29,308 nucleotides of DNA from Oscillospiraceae bacterium. GTDB taxonomy: Bacteria; Bacillota; Clostridia; UMGS1883. The position numbers were made by a program, and so were the translations under genes. Below, piece after piece: positions 1 through 7,128 of the stretch. The notes under the pieces are model-generated. The model was not told the origin of the DNA and did not search any database. It saw only the letters and a list, made by a program, of their open reading frames with translations. The stretch is taken from contig JAFLUQ010000009.1 of the NCBI GenBank assembly GCA_022508735.1, positions 1 through 29,308 of the forward strand. The letters are read 5' to 3'. Within the stretch, counting starts at the first letter, position 1. Each line of letters starts with the position of its first letter.

Positions 1-954
1 AACATTCAGGATATACTTCCCCTTCTTGAGCAGATCGTTCAGATGGGCAAGAAGCTGCTCATAATCGCCGAGGACATCGAGGGCGAGGCCCTTACTACCC
101 TTATCGTTAACAAGCTGCGCGGCACCTTCACCTGCGTTGCCGTTAAGGCTCCCGGCTTCGGCGACCGCCGCAAGGCCATGCTTCAGGACATCGCTATTCT
201 GACCGGCGGTCAGGTAATCAGCGAGGAGCTTGGCCTCGATATCAAGGAAACAACTATTGACCAGCTGGGCCGCTGCCGTCAGGCTAAGATCCAGAAGGAG
301 AACACCATCATCGTTGACGGTATTGGCGACAGCAAGCTCATTGCTGACCGCGTATTCCAGATCAGGAACGAGATCGAGAACACAACCAGCGACTTTGACC
401 GTGAGAAGCTTCAGGAGCGTCTTGCCAAGCTGGCAGGCGGCGTAGCCGTTATCAAGGTCGGCGCGGCCACCGAGGTTGAAATGAAGGAAATGAAGCTCCG
501 CATCGAAGACGCCCTTGCCGCCACAAGAGCGGCAGTTGAGGAAGGCATCGTAGCGGGCGGCGGCGCCAGCTATATTGCCGCAACCAAGAGCGTGGCCGCT
601 TTGGTAGAAAGCCTTGAGGGCGACGAAAAGACAGGCGCGTCCATCGTGCTCCGCGCCATTGAGGAGCCCGTCAAGCAGATTTGCGCCAATGCCGGCGTAG
701 AAGGCTCGGTCGTTGTTGACAAGATCAAGAACAGCGCCGCAGGTGTAGGCTACAACGCCCTGACAGACGAGTATGTTGACATGCTGAAGGTAGGTATCGT
801 TGACCCCGCGAAGGTTACCCGCAGCGCTCTTCAGAACGCAGCCAGCGCCGCGGCTATGATACTCACCACCGAAAGCGTAGTCGCCGACCTTCCCAACAAG
901 GAGGCCGACGCCGCAGCAGCTCAGGCGGCAGCTATGGGCGGCGGAATGTATTGA
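1..954 (+). CDS. groEL: Chaperonin GroEL, C-terminal part (5' end outside window)
   Basis: This is the C-terminal 317 residues of the 60 kDa chaperonin, which folds proteins in the cytosol as a double heptameric ring with GroES. The reading frame is open from the first base and begins NIQDILPLLEQ, so the gene enters from the left; the family is about 540 residues, so roughly the first 225 are missing. Recognisable segments include the apical-domain run KAPGFGDRRKAML, the VAVIKVGAATEVEMKE segment, the equatorial VVAGGGA-type loop (here IVAGGGASYIAA), and the typical glycine/methionine tail GGGMY. An ATG at 43 is an internal methionine, not a start. A strong terminator follows at 985. Identification is certain; this is a core gene bordering the accessory island. 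Confidence 0.98.
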   Translation, partial: NIQDILPLLEQIVQMGKKLLIIAEDIEGEALTTLIVNKLRGTFTCVAVKAPGFGDRRKAMLQDIAILTGGQVISEELGLDIKETTIDQLGRCRQAKIQKENTIIVDGIGDSKLIADRVFQIRNEIENTTSDFDREKLQERLAKLAGGVAVIKVGAATEVEMKEMKLRIEDALAATRAAVEEGIVAGGGASYIAATKSVAALVESLEGDEKTGASIVLRAIEEPVKQICANAGVEGSVVVDKIKNSAAGVGYNALTDEYVDMLKVGIVDPAKVTRSALQNAASAAAMILTTESVVADLPNKEADAAAAQAAAMGGGMY

Positions 955-984
955 TCATTTCTGAGCTAAAGAGCTGATAATAAT

Positions 985-1042
985 AAAGGACCGTATCATA
1001 ACGCCCACATAAAACGGGCTTATCTGATACGGTCCTTTTATT
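985..1042 (+). terminator. Rho-independent terminator after groEL, probably bidirectional
   Basis: A perfect 14-bp stem pairs 985-998 (AAAGGACCGTATCA) with 1025-1038, followed by a T-rich run TTTTATTTTC. The loop contains a small inner hairpin (GCCC at 1003-1006 with GGGC at 1016-1019). It lies 30 bp after the groEL stop. The convergent minus-strand gene ends at 1071, so the same stem may also stop that transcript, although the T tract is better on the + side. Confidence 0.93.
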
Positions 1043-1070
1043 TTCGGCTCTCTTATGCTTATTCAGCTTC

Positions 1071-1808
1071 TCATTGCTCTGAAAGCGCCGCGCCGGCCTT
1101 ACCTTTCAGGAATCCGGCTATAGCGTCCAAAAGCTCTGTTTCCAGCTTTTCAGGCAATGTAAACTGGGGCTTTGCCTCGATCACCTTAACAGCCGGCGTA
1201 TTTTCCTGCATAAGCTGGATGTCATCAAGCCTTAAGGCCACGCCGTACTTGTCAAGGGCGTCCTTTGCCATTGCCATCAGCTTTTTCTTATTATCTCCCC
1301 TCCACAGCAGCTCCAGGGTCTTTCTTTCAAGAGCATCCGGGGCAAGGCTTAACATAAGCTTGATGCCCACCTTTGCAAAGCCCAATAAGCCGTAAAGCAG
1401 CGCGCCAAGCTTTTTATCATTCCCGGCCATATCTATAAGCGCCTTGTAGTCAGCCTTGATGCTGCTCACCTGAAGGCAGAGCACGTCATTTTGCTGTTCG
1501 ACCCACAATCTGCCGACGGCAACGTGCTTTCCCCATTCATTATTGACAAGAGCCTTATTCAGCTCGCGGCAAATGTCGGTTGAGTATGTGTTGACCAGAT
1601 GGATCGCGAGCTCGGTTTTTGTCTCCTGCCCGAGCTGATCCAGCAGACTGAGCGCAACGGGCAGCGTATCATCGCCCAGCTTCTTTAAAAGACGGACTGC
1701 AATATTCTCCGGTTCCATAGCGTCAAGCATCGCTTTGAGCTCCGGAAACATCTGACGCAGAGTCTTTTCATAATCGATATCACTGATTTTAACACTTGCT
1801 GATAACAT
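1071..1808 (-). CDS. Unrecognised helical protein, 245 aa
   Basis: I do not recognise this family. The product is 245 residues, largely predicted helical by eye, with no signal peptide and no obvious membrane segment; residues around 135-160 (LLYGLLGFAKVGIKLMLSLAP) are hydrophobic but interrupted by charges. The start is the ATG at 1808, preceded by AAAGGAGG with a 7-nt gap; an upstream in-frame TTG at 1829 would place the ribosome binding site inside the coding region and is rejected. The gene has its own promoter at 1849-1893 carrying the box shared with the dynamin and NADAR operons, so it probably belongs to the same regulon although it sits at the island edge next to groEL. The function is unknown. 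Confidence 0.8.
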   Translation of the reverse strand: MLSASVKISDIDYEKTLRQMFPELKAMLDAMEPENIAVRLLKKLGDDTLPVALSLLDQLGQETKTELAIHLVNTYSTDICRELNKALVNNEWGKHVAVGRLWVEQQNDVLCLQVSSIKADYKALIDMAGNDKKLGALLYGLLGFAKVGIKLMLSLAPDALERKTLELLWRGDNKKKLMAMAKDALDKYGVALRLDDIQLMQENTPAVKVIEAKPQFTLPEKLETELLDAIAGFLKGKAGAALSEQ

Positions 1809-1848
1809 ATATATTCCTCCTTTATACAAAGCTTCGATTTACAAGGTT

Positions 1849-1893
1849 ATTATAACGCATAATAACTCGAATATTGTCAACAGAAAAGCGACA
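1849..1893 (-). promoter_or_regulatory. Promoter with shared TGTC-N11-GACA box, unit A
   Basis: On the minus strand TATAAT lies at 1854-1849. Exactly 21 bp upstream of it ends the 18-nt box TGTCGCTTTTCTGTTGAC (1893-1876). The box ends in a consensus -35 (TTGACA), but the -35/-10 spacing is 20 bp rather than 17. The -10 is about 40 bp upstream of the ATG at 1808. The same box and spacing occur at 6347-6391 and, less conserved, at 14164-14208. Confidence 0.75.
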
Positions 1894-1916
1894 AAAGGCC
1901 GACAGAGGCTTCACGG

Positions 1917-2924
1917 TTACTTGTCAAGCTGTTTTTGATAATCGCTGAGCAGCGAATCCACCCATACGGCCTTCATGATTTCCCAGATGTCGTTGAGCGA
2001 TTTTTGTATCTCCATAAACTGATCGGCGTCCTGAGAGAGCTGCGAAAGATGCCCCATAACGGTTTTCTGGCGCTCGCTCAGCTCAAGCATTTCATTTGAA
2101 AGCGCCTGCATTCTGTTCATGTTTTCACGCGAGTCGCTTTCCGTTTGGCTATAAAGCTCAGCAGTCTTTTTTACCTCCTCAAGCGCAAAAGCACAGTAGT
2201 GCTCAATTCCGCGGACAAGCTCCTCATTGGCCTCGGTGACTCTGCGGGTGCTCTCACCCGCCAGCTGCCGCTGCTCGTCAAGCAGCTGTTTAAGCGACTG
2301 TGAGATCAAGGCCTTGATCTCATTGGCTTGGCCGAGCGACGCCCGGGTCAATTCTTTAAACGAAGACTCCGCGGCTTCTTCTTCTGTTTTCTGGTTCTGA
2401 ATAACTGCGTCTATGCGGCCCTGTAGCTGAGCCTTAAGCTCCGCCGCGTTCCTTCTCGACAGATCGCCGTCCATCGTGACCGTCTGCTCCAGTCGGTCGG
2501 CGGTCTCCCTGATCTCCGCATATCTGTCATCCATCCTGCTCTGAGCCTCTTCCTGCCTTTTCATAAGCCTGCTCAGCGACTCCCGAACGACTGAGATATC
2601 CCCTTCAAGCTGCTGTTTTGCAGCTGATATGCCCTCGCCCGTCTGCTCGCTTGACGAGGTCAAATGATTAAGAATAAGCTGCGACATACTCCCAATTTCT
2701 AAAAACGTTTTTTTATGCTCCTCCTGTATCTTATCGGATATAAGGCGGACGCCCTGATTCTCAACATCGTACAGGCTGATGAACCTCTCGCTGAGCTGCG
2801 CTAAAACAAGGCGCTGGTTTTCAGCGATAAGCGCGCTGTTCTCTTGTCTCAGTGCCTCAATTTGCTCTGTCAGCTTTTCTATTGCCTTTCGATCTGCCAG
2901 ACCGAGTGCCGACCATATGCTCAT
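1917..2924 (-). CDS. Long coiled-coil protein, 335 aa
   Basis: I do not recognise a named family. Nearly the whole 335-residue chain is charged heptad-like helix, starting with a leucine/glutamate coiled coil at residues 12-45 (KLTEQIEALRQENSALIAEN) and continuing with long Q/E/R/K-rich helices to about residue 300; the C-terminus (IWEIMKAVWVDSLL) is more hydrophobic. There is no signal peptide and no transmembrane segment. The ATG at 2924 has CAGGAGG ahead of it, located inside the upstream gene. It overlaps that gene by 68 bp in a different frame, which indicates tight translational coupling. As the last gene of the tandem-dynamin operon it may be a scaffold or adaptor for the GTPase (inference). 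Confidence 0.82.
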   Translation of the reverse strand: MSIWSALGLADRKAIEKLTEQIEALRQENSALIAENQRLVLAQLSERFISLYDVENQGVRLISDKIQEEHKKTFLEIGSMSQLILNHLTSSSEQTGEGISAAKQQLEGDISVVRESLSRLMKRQEEAQSRMDDRYAEIRETADRLEQTVTMDGDLSRRNAAELKAQLQGRIDAVIQNQKTEEEAAESSFKELTRASLGQANEIKALISQSLKQLLDEQRQLAGESTRRVTEANEELVRGIEHYCAFALEEVKKTAELYSQTESDSRENMNRMQALSNEMLELSERQKTVMGHLSQLSQDADQFMEIQKSLNDIWEIMKAVWVDSLLSDYQKQLDK

Positions 2925-3675
2925 CGTGATCCTCCTGTTCTAAGATAAATTGTATGCAGGCCGCAGCCTCCATTATCGGAACACATTCCTCCTCAATTTT
3001 ACGGATGTCAAGCTCACCGCTCGACTGCTGCTCCGAAAGCCGCCTGTATCGCTCTTCTGTATTCTTTAGCTGCTGCTCCTGCATAACGATCTTCTGCTCA
3101 AGCCTGATATTTAGCTCCTCGTTGAGCATATTGATCTGCCGCTTCAGCTGAAGCCCGAAATGCTCCTGTGCGTCTTCAAGAATATCCTGCATGTATTTTG
3201 ACATTCTGCTTTTTTTCTCACTGCCCGGCTCCATTTTAAGCAGCCGCTCAAACACGGGATCATTCTCGGAAATATGCTCCTGAGCGTAGTTGATGATCGT
3301 GTTGGCGAGCATGCTCTCCGTCTCGGACTGACGCTTGCGGACCAGCTCAACCAGCTCCGGGAAGGACTCCTCCAGCGTATCCGCAAACTCATCGAAGCGG
3401 CTCATTGCCGAATATATGCTCGCCTCCTCGGCCTCCTTTGCCTGCTCGCTTATCTCCGACCGGAAATCTGCAAGAGCCTGCTCAACGCCCTTTCTGCTTT
3501 CGATGCTGCCGCTGTTATAGCTGCTGCCTCCAAGCTTGTCGATAGCCCAATCGACAGCCTTTGAAGCTGCGTAAGAAAGCGCTGTAGAGGCAACCTCTAC
3601 TGTTTTTTGTGCAACCTTGGTGACCGTTTTCGCCGTCGAGCGGACGGCCGAGGCCAATTTAGAGAAAAAACCCAT
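2857..3675 (-). CDS. Amphipathic-helix and coiled-coil protein, 272 aa
   Basis: The family is not recognised. Residues 1-50 (beginning MGFFSKLASAVRSTAKTV) form an alanine/lysine/threonine-rich amphipathic helix of the kind that lies on membrane surfaces. Residues 60-240 are charged helices, with a clear coiled coil around 170-215 (RLEQKIVMQEQQLKNTEERY). The ATG at 3675 follows GTAGGGGGGATCGAT; the TAG of the upstream GTPase gene lies next to this ribosome binding site, leaving an 11-nt gap. The 3' end overlaps the next coiled-coil gene by 68 bp. The position directly after a tandem dynamin and the membrane-binding look of the N-terminus suggest a membrane partner of that GTPase; this is inference from context. 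Confidence 0.82.
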   Translation of the reverse strand: MGFFSKLASAVRSTAKTVTKVAQKTVEVASTALSYAASKAVDWAIDKLGGSSYNSGSIESRKGVEQALADFRSEISEQAKEAEEASIYSAMSRFDEFADTLEESFPELVELVRKRQSETESMLANTIINYAQEHISENDPVFERLLKMEPGSEKKSRMSKYMQDILEDAQEHFGLQLKRQINMLNEELNIRLEQKIVMQEQQLKNTEERYRRLSEQQSSGELDIRKIEEECVPIMEAAACIQFILEQEDHDEHMVGTRSGRSKGNRKADRAN

Positions 3676-3686
3676 ATCGATCCCCC

Positions 3687-6284
3687 CTACAGACTTTCTA
3701 TGAGCTGAAGATTAAAGGCCCGAACGGCCTCGGCCGCCTCTCGTATCTCTTTATTCTTCACCTTTGCTATTTCATATGCCTTGCTCGACTCGTCCAGCTT
3801 CTTTTTCAGCTCCTCCGTACCCTTGTGTGAGCTCAGCAGAATATCTTCATTGGTCTTCTTCACTTCTCTTACGATCCGCCTCATCTCTGAGCGGCAGCGA
3901 ATGAACTCGTCCCTGATGTCACGCATCAAAAGCTCCTTGTAGCGTGAGAGCAGATTCCTCGACAGGCATTCCCTGAGTGCCGGTATACCGCTGTCCTCTA
4001 TAAGGGCCTTCGCATCCTCCGGCTTTTCTCTCAGAGAAAAAACATCGTATCTGAGGAATTTTTTTAACGTGCTCTTAGCGTAGGCCTCAAGATTGCCGAT
4101 ATCCTCCGATTCAAAATGAGCGGAAGCCTCAGCCTCGCCCGACTCCAGCTGTTCTATCTCAGCGGCCAGCGTTTCTTCATCCAGCCTTGTAAACTTTTCT
4201 ACCAGCAAGTGCATCTTGCCCGAGGTAATCAAAATATGCCTCCTGGCCTCTTCTTCATCCGTATAGCGCTTCGCGTCAACCAGATGCTCCGCCCACCCCT
4301 TGATGACCTTTTCGCATTCACGGTTATTGTTCTGGTCCTTCTGGGTGGCTACTATATATGCTTTTTCTTTGTTGGAGCCGACATAATCTAACGCCGTCGT
4401 GATGCTTTCCAGCCCCTCTGTTGTGAGAGCCTTTGTCGGGACGGCTATCAATACGGCATTTGCCTTTTTTACATAAGCCTTGGTAATATCCGAGCGATAC
4501 TGCACCGGGTCGTGCAGACCGGGAGTATCGACAAATACCACCTCGTCGGGCATGTCAAACACGCTGCGGTCAATGCCGACCTCTACCTCAGAGGCGAATA
4601 AGTGGTCGTACGAGCGGGCGCTCGTCCAATGCTCCACCTGACCTCGCAGCTCCTCCACGGTTGCACAGCGCTTTTCAAGAGGCGCATGGCCCAGCCATTT
4701 GCCCGAGAGCTGCTTCACCTCGGGAGTGGAAAGCAGCCCGGACAGTTTTTTGCTCGTACTTTTTTGGGCGCTTTCACAGAGCTTGTTCCATTCTTCCTTA
4801 TTGTGAAAATACACCCTTATGTAAAACCGATCGGCGGAACGGAACTTTGTCAGCGACGCGGTTTCCGGGTTGATATCCACCGACGCGATCTCCGTGCCCA
4901 TCAACGCGTTCATAAGCATGGACTTGCCGGCCTTCATAACGCCGACTATAGCTATCTGAAATTCCGCGTTTTTGCAGTGATCATACAAGCGCTCAAGATC
5001 GCTTTGCAGCATCTCTGTTACGCCGGGTATTTTTGCAACAGCGGTCAGCCGTTTTGTTTTCTCGATCACCTTGGCTATTTTTCTCGCCTCCAGATCCCAA
5101 CAGATGCTGTAATCGGAATTATCATGTGATACGAACTGAGAGATCTGAGAAAGCTTGTCCATAGTTTCCTGATTCATGGCTCTCACCTTTATCTGATGCA
5201 CTCTTCCGCAGGACGGGCATATTGTTTGCTCCTTCATCATGGCTCGTCCGCACTGAGGGCAATAATTGCTTGCAGTTTCCATCATTTTAAGCATACCCGA
5301 AACAAAATCCTCCTGCAGCTCCTGCTGAGGCATGGCGCCGCGAACAGACGACAGATCGATTTCATGGGCCGTTTCGTCAGAAAGACGGCTTAAAGCCGCC
5401 ACAACAGCTATCATGCTCAGCATATCTGTCGAATTACGTATGGCCTTCCTTTTTTCCGGGTTTTTAAGAATATTCTTTAAATAGCTGTCAAATCCGTCAA
5501 GCCATATGTTGTTTTTATTACACATGGTCATGAAAAATTTACCGGTAGAGCCGGGCAGCATTGCCAGATTTCCCCGACCCTGCATAAACCCCCGGGCGCT
5601 CTGCCTGACATCCTCTTCTCCCTCTTCCGTATTAAGGTTGTCGGCGCGGGTAAGCACCATGCAAAAGTTGCCTGACGCGCTTTCCAATTCATTTATCAGA
5701 TTCTTCTCAGTGATTACGCCAAGCCGGCCGGAATTGCAGCAAAGCACGGCCATATCTGCGTCAGTGATCGCTCTGCGGCTCATGTGTTCAAGCTCGCCGC
5801 CCTTTTCATCGTCAAAGCCGGGAGTGTCGATGAATTCTACGTTGCCCCTTAATATATCCGCCGGCATTTCAACATGCACTGTGGTGCAGCCCTTAGGCAG
5901 GGGGCTCTCTCCCCTGATGACCAGCTTCGACTGCTGTTTATCCAGAGTTACCCGTCTATTATCATGGTAATAGAAGCAGGACAGCTCCGGGCCGTACCTG
6001 ATCCTCGTTACGACCTTTGTGATCGGAGTGGTCCCGGTAGGCAATTCGTATTCACACTTAAGCAGGGCGTTGATAAGGGTGCTTTTGCCTGCTGAAAACA
6101 CGCCGCAAAAGGCCACTCTGAAGGGGGCGTTTTCGTTATTATGCTCCGCCACCCGCTTCCTCACAACGGCGCTTTTCTGCTTCAGGGTCTCCTCCACCTT
6201 ATCAAGCAGAGGTTGGCAATTTTCCAAAGAATACATCGTCTGCAAAAACACCTGCGAAAACATGTCCTGCTGCATTACTTTCAT
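3687..6284 (-). CDS. Tandem dynamin-like GTPase with internal zinc ribbon, 865 aa
   Basis: A large GTPase with two dynamin-superfamily G domains in one chain. G domain 1 has P-loop GVFSAGKST (about residues 61-69), switch threonines in TTPIT, DTPG (153-156) and TRAD (212-215). A rubredoxin-like zinc ribbon follows (CPQC at 342-345, CPSC at 356-359). G domain 2 has GVMKAGKS (448-455), DTPG (586-589) and TQKD (647-650). The C-terminus is helical. Two fused dynamin units are known in Bacillus DynA; the ribbon between them is unusual. Both G domains look intact, so GTP-driven membrane remodelling is the likely role. An in-frame TTG at 6317 lacks a ribosome binding site; I chose ATG 6284, preceded by GGAG with a 6-nt gap. 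It is the first gene of unit B. Confidence 0.9.
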   Translation of the reverse strand: MKVMQQDMFSQVFLQTMYSLENCQPLLDKVEETLKQKSAVVRKRVAEHNNENAPFRVAFCGVFSAGKSTLINALLKCEYELPTGTTPITKVVTRIRYGPELSCFYYHDNRRVTLDKQQSKLVIRGESPLPKGCTTVHVEMPADILRGNVEFIDTPGFDDEKGGELEHMSRRAITDADMAVLCCNSGRLGVITEKNLINELESASGNFCMVLTRADNLNTEEGEEDVRQSARGFMQGRGNLAMLPGSTGKFFMTMCNKNNIWLDGFDSYLKNILKNPEKRKAIRNSTDMLSMIAVVAALSRLSDETAHEIDLSSVRGAMPQQELQEDFVSGMLKMMETASNYCPQCGRAMMKEQTICPSCGRVHQIKVRAMNQETMDKLSQISQFVSHDNSDYSICWDLEARKIAKVIEKTKRLTAVAKIPGVTEMLQSDLERLYDHCKNAEFQIAIVGVMKAGKSMLMNALMGTEIASVDINPETASLTKFRSADRFYIRVYFHNKEEWNKLCESAQKSTSKKLSGLLSTPEVKQLSGKWLGHAPLEKRCATVEELRGQVEHWTSARSYDHLFASEVEVGIDRSVFDMPDEVVFVDTPGLHDPVQYRSDITKAYVKKANAVLIAVPTKALTTEGLESITTALDYVGSNKEKAYIVATQKDQNNNRECEKVIKGWAEHLVDAKRYTDEEEARRHILITSGKMHLLVEKFTRLDEETLAAEIEQLESGEAEASAHFESEDIGNLEAYAKSTLKKFLRYDVFSLREKPEDAKALIEDSGIPALRECLSRNLLSRYKELLMRDIRDEFIRCRSEMRRIVREVKKTNEDILLSSHKGTEELKKKLDESSKAYEIAKVKNKEIREAAEAVRAFNLQLIESL

Positions 6285-6346
6285 TCTCAGCTCCAACTTT
6301 CTTTTATGATCTGCCAAGAGGCTGTGTGCTTCTCTTCACATTTCGT

Positions 6347-6391
6347 ATTATACTCCTCGCCCTTTACAAAGGCGTCAACAAAAAAGCGACA
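6347..6391 (-). promoter_or_regulatory. Promoter with shared box, tandem-dynamin operon
   Basis: TATAAT on the minus strand at 6352-6347. The 18-nt box TGTCGCTTTTTTGTTGAC occupies 6391-6374, with exactly 21 bp between them; it differs from the 1876-1893 box at one position. The -35/-10 spacing is 20 bp. The 20-nt stretch between the hexamers contains CCTTTGTAAAGG, an interrupted inverted repeat. Transcription would start near 6340, about 55 nt before the chosen ATG at 6284. Confidence 0.75.
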
Positions 6392-6486
6392 TTTTCCGGC
6401 ATAGACCGGGCGGTTCAAAATTGCAGATGCCTCGGGCTTTTCCCGCATTTTTCGCCGGTTTTGCCTGATATTCGACTATTATTAAT

Positions 6487-6515
6487 ATTATATATTGCGC
6501 CCCCAAAAAAGTCAA
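6487..6515 (-). promoter_or_regulatory. Sigma-A type promoter inside the NADAR gene stop
   Basis: Minus-strand TTGACT (6515-6510), 17-bp spacer, TATAAT (6492-6487). The TGA stop of the upstream NADAR gene (6514-6512) is part of the -35 hexamer. It would give a leader of about 195 nt to the tandem GTPase gene, running through the second promoter at 6347-6391. No clear terminator separates units B and C. Confidence 0.65.
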
Positions 6516-7120
6516 TATATTTTTACGGAGGCGCTCTCACCGGGAGCGCTCTGCGCGGCCTCAGCCGCGGATAAAACCCGGCGGGTCTCCATCAAAGCGG
6601 CGCCCAGAAGATTTTCGCCGCGCCAATTATTCGGATCCCCGATCGCCGGATCATCCATGGCCAGACCAACGCCCCAAACAGAGTCGTATGGGCTGGCCTC
6701 CGCCAGAACGCTGTCTCCGGTTTTAAGCAGAAAGTCTTTCAGCCCGGGATTTTGAGAAAACTTCGCTATATTCCCCTGCAATACGATACCGTACTTATGA
6801 AGGCTCCATACGTCCTCGTTAAAGCCGCGTATCTCTCTTCCTAACGCCTTATAAGCCTTGGGATTGTCCGCCTGCATGATTTTTTCATAGGTTTCACGGT
6901 CGTCGAACAGCAGAGCCTTCTGCGCCATCATGTACTGCTCTGTTGTATAGTAGTTGACGCCGCACTGCGTAAAGCTGCACGGATACCACTGACTTAAACA
7001 GGATTTTTTGATTTCTCCCGGCCGCGCGCTATGTCCCCAGAAAAATATAAACCTTATTTCCTCTCCGCAGTTATATCTCTCTACAACTGAGTTACGATCA
7101 AATCCTTCCACCGTATACAC
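6512..7120 (-). CDS. Stand-alone NADAR domain protein (YbiA/DUF1768 family), 202 aa
   Basis: The NADAR fold covers about residues 22-180: FFWGHS near the N-terminus, TTEQYMMAQKALLF with the conserved glutamate (E61) of the family, KYGIVLQGNIAKFSQNP, YDSVWGVG, and NWRGENLLGAALMETR. Known members cleave N-glycosidic bonds, either in riboflavin-pathway intermediates (YbiA) or in ADP-ribosylated guanine (DarT-associated NADAR); the substrate cannot be read from sequence. The frame extends upstream into the preceding gene, but that part is out-of-frame noise. The likely start is GTG 7120, 8 nt after the preceding stop; GTG 7111 is equally possible. There is no ATG in a useful position. It is the last gene of the nine-gene unit C. 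Confidence 0.88.
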   Translation of the reverse strand: MYTVEGFDRNSVVERYNCGEEIRFIFFWGHSARPGEIKKSCLSQWYPCSFTQCGVNYYTTEQYMMAQKALLFDDRETYEKIMQADNPKAYKALGREIRGFNEDVWSLHKYGIVLQGNIAKFSQNPGLKDFLLKTGDSVLAEASPYDSVWGVGLAMDDPAIGDPNNWRGENLLGAALMETRRVLSAAEAAQSAPGESASVKIY

Positions 7121-7128
7121 GCCTTTCT

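Noticed and set aside
955..1070. CIRCE-type heat-shock operator near groEL
   Set aside because: The 5' end of groEL is outside the window, and the inverted repeat seen downstream is a terminator stem.
1894..1916. Terminator between units B and A
   Set aside because: Only a 3-bp GCC/GGC stem is possible before CTTTTG; too weak to call, so read-through from B into A is possible.
2857..2924. Possible frameshift joining the two coiled-coil genes into one
   Set aside because: The downstream gene has its own ATG with a strong CAGGAGG at proper distance, so separate coupled genes are more likely; a sequencing indel cannot be fully excluded.
2954..3564. Plus-strand open frames opposite the coiled-coil and GTPase genes
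   Set aside because: They are antisense shadows with no ribosome binding sites and no recognisable protein features.
6520..6560. Terminator at the 3' end of the NADAR operon (GCGCTC/GAGCGC stem)
   Set aside because: The stem lies within the coding region and its T run is about 20 nt away, overlapping a promoter; it is not a convincing terminator.
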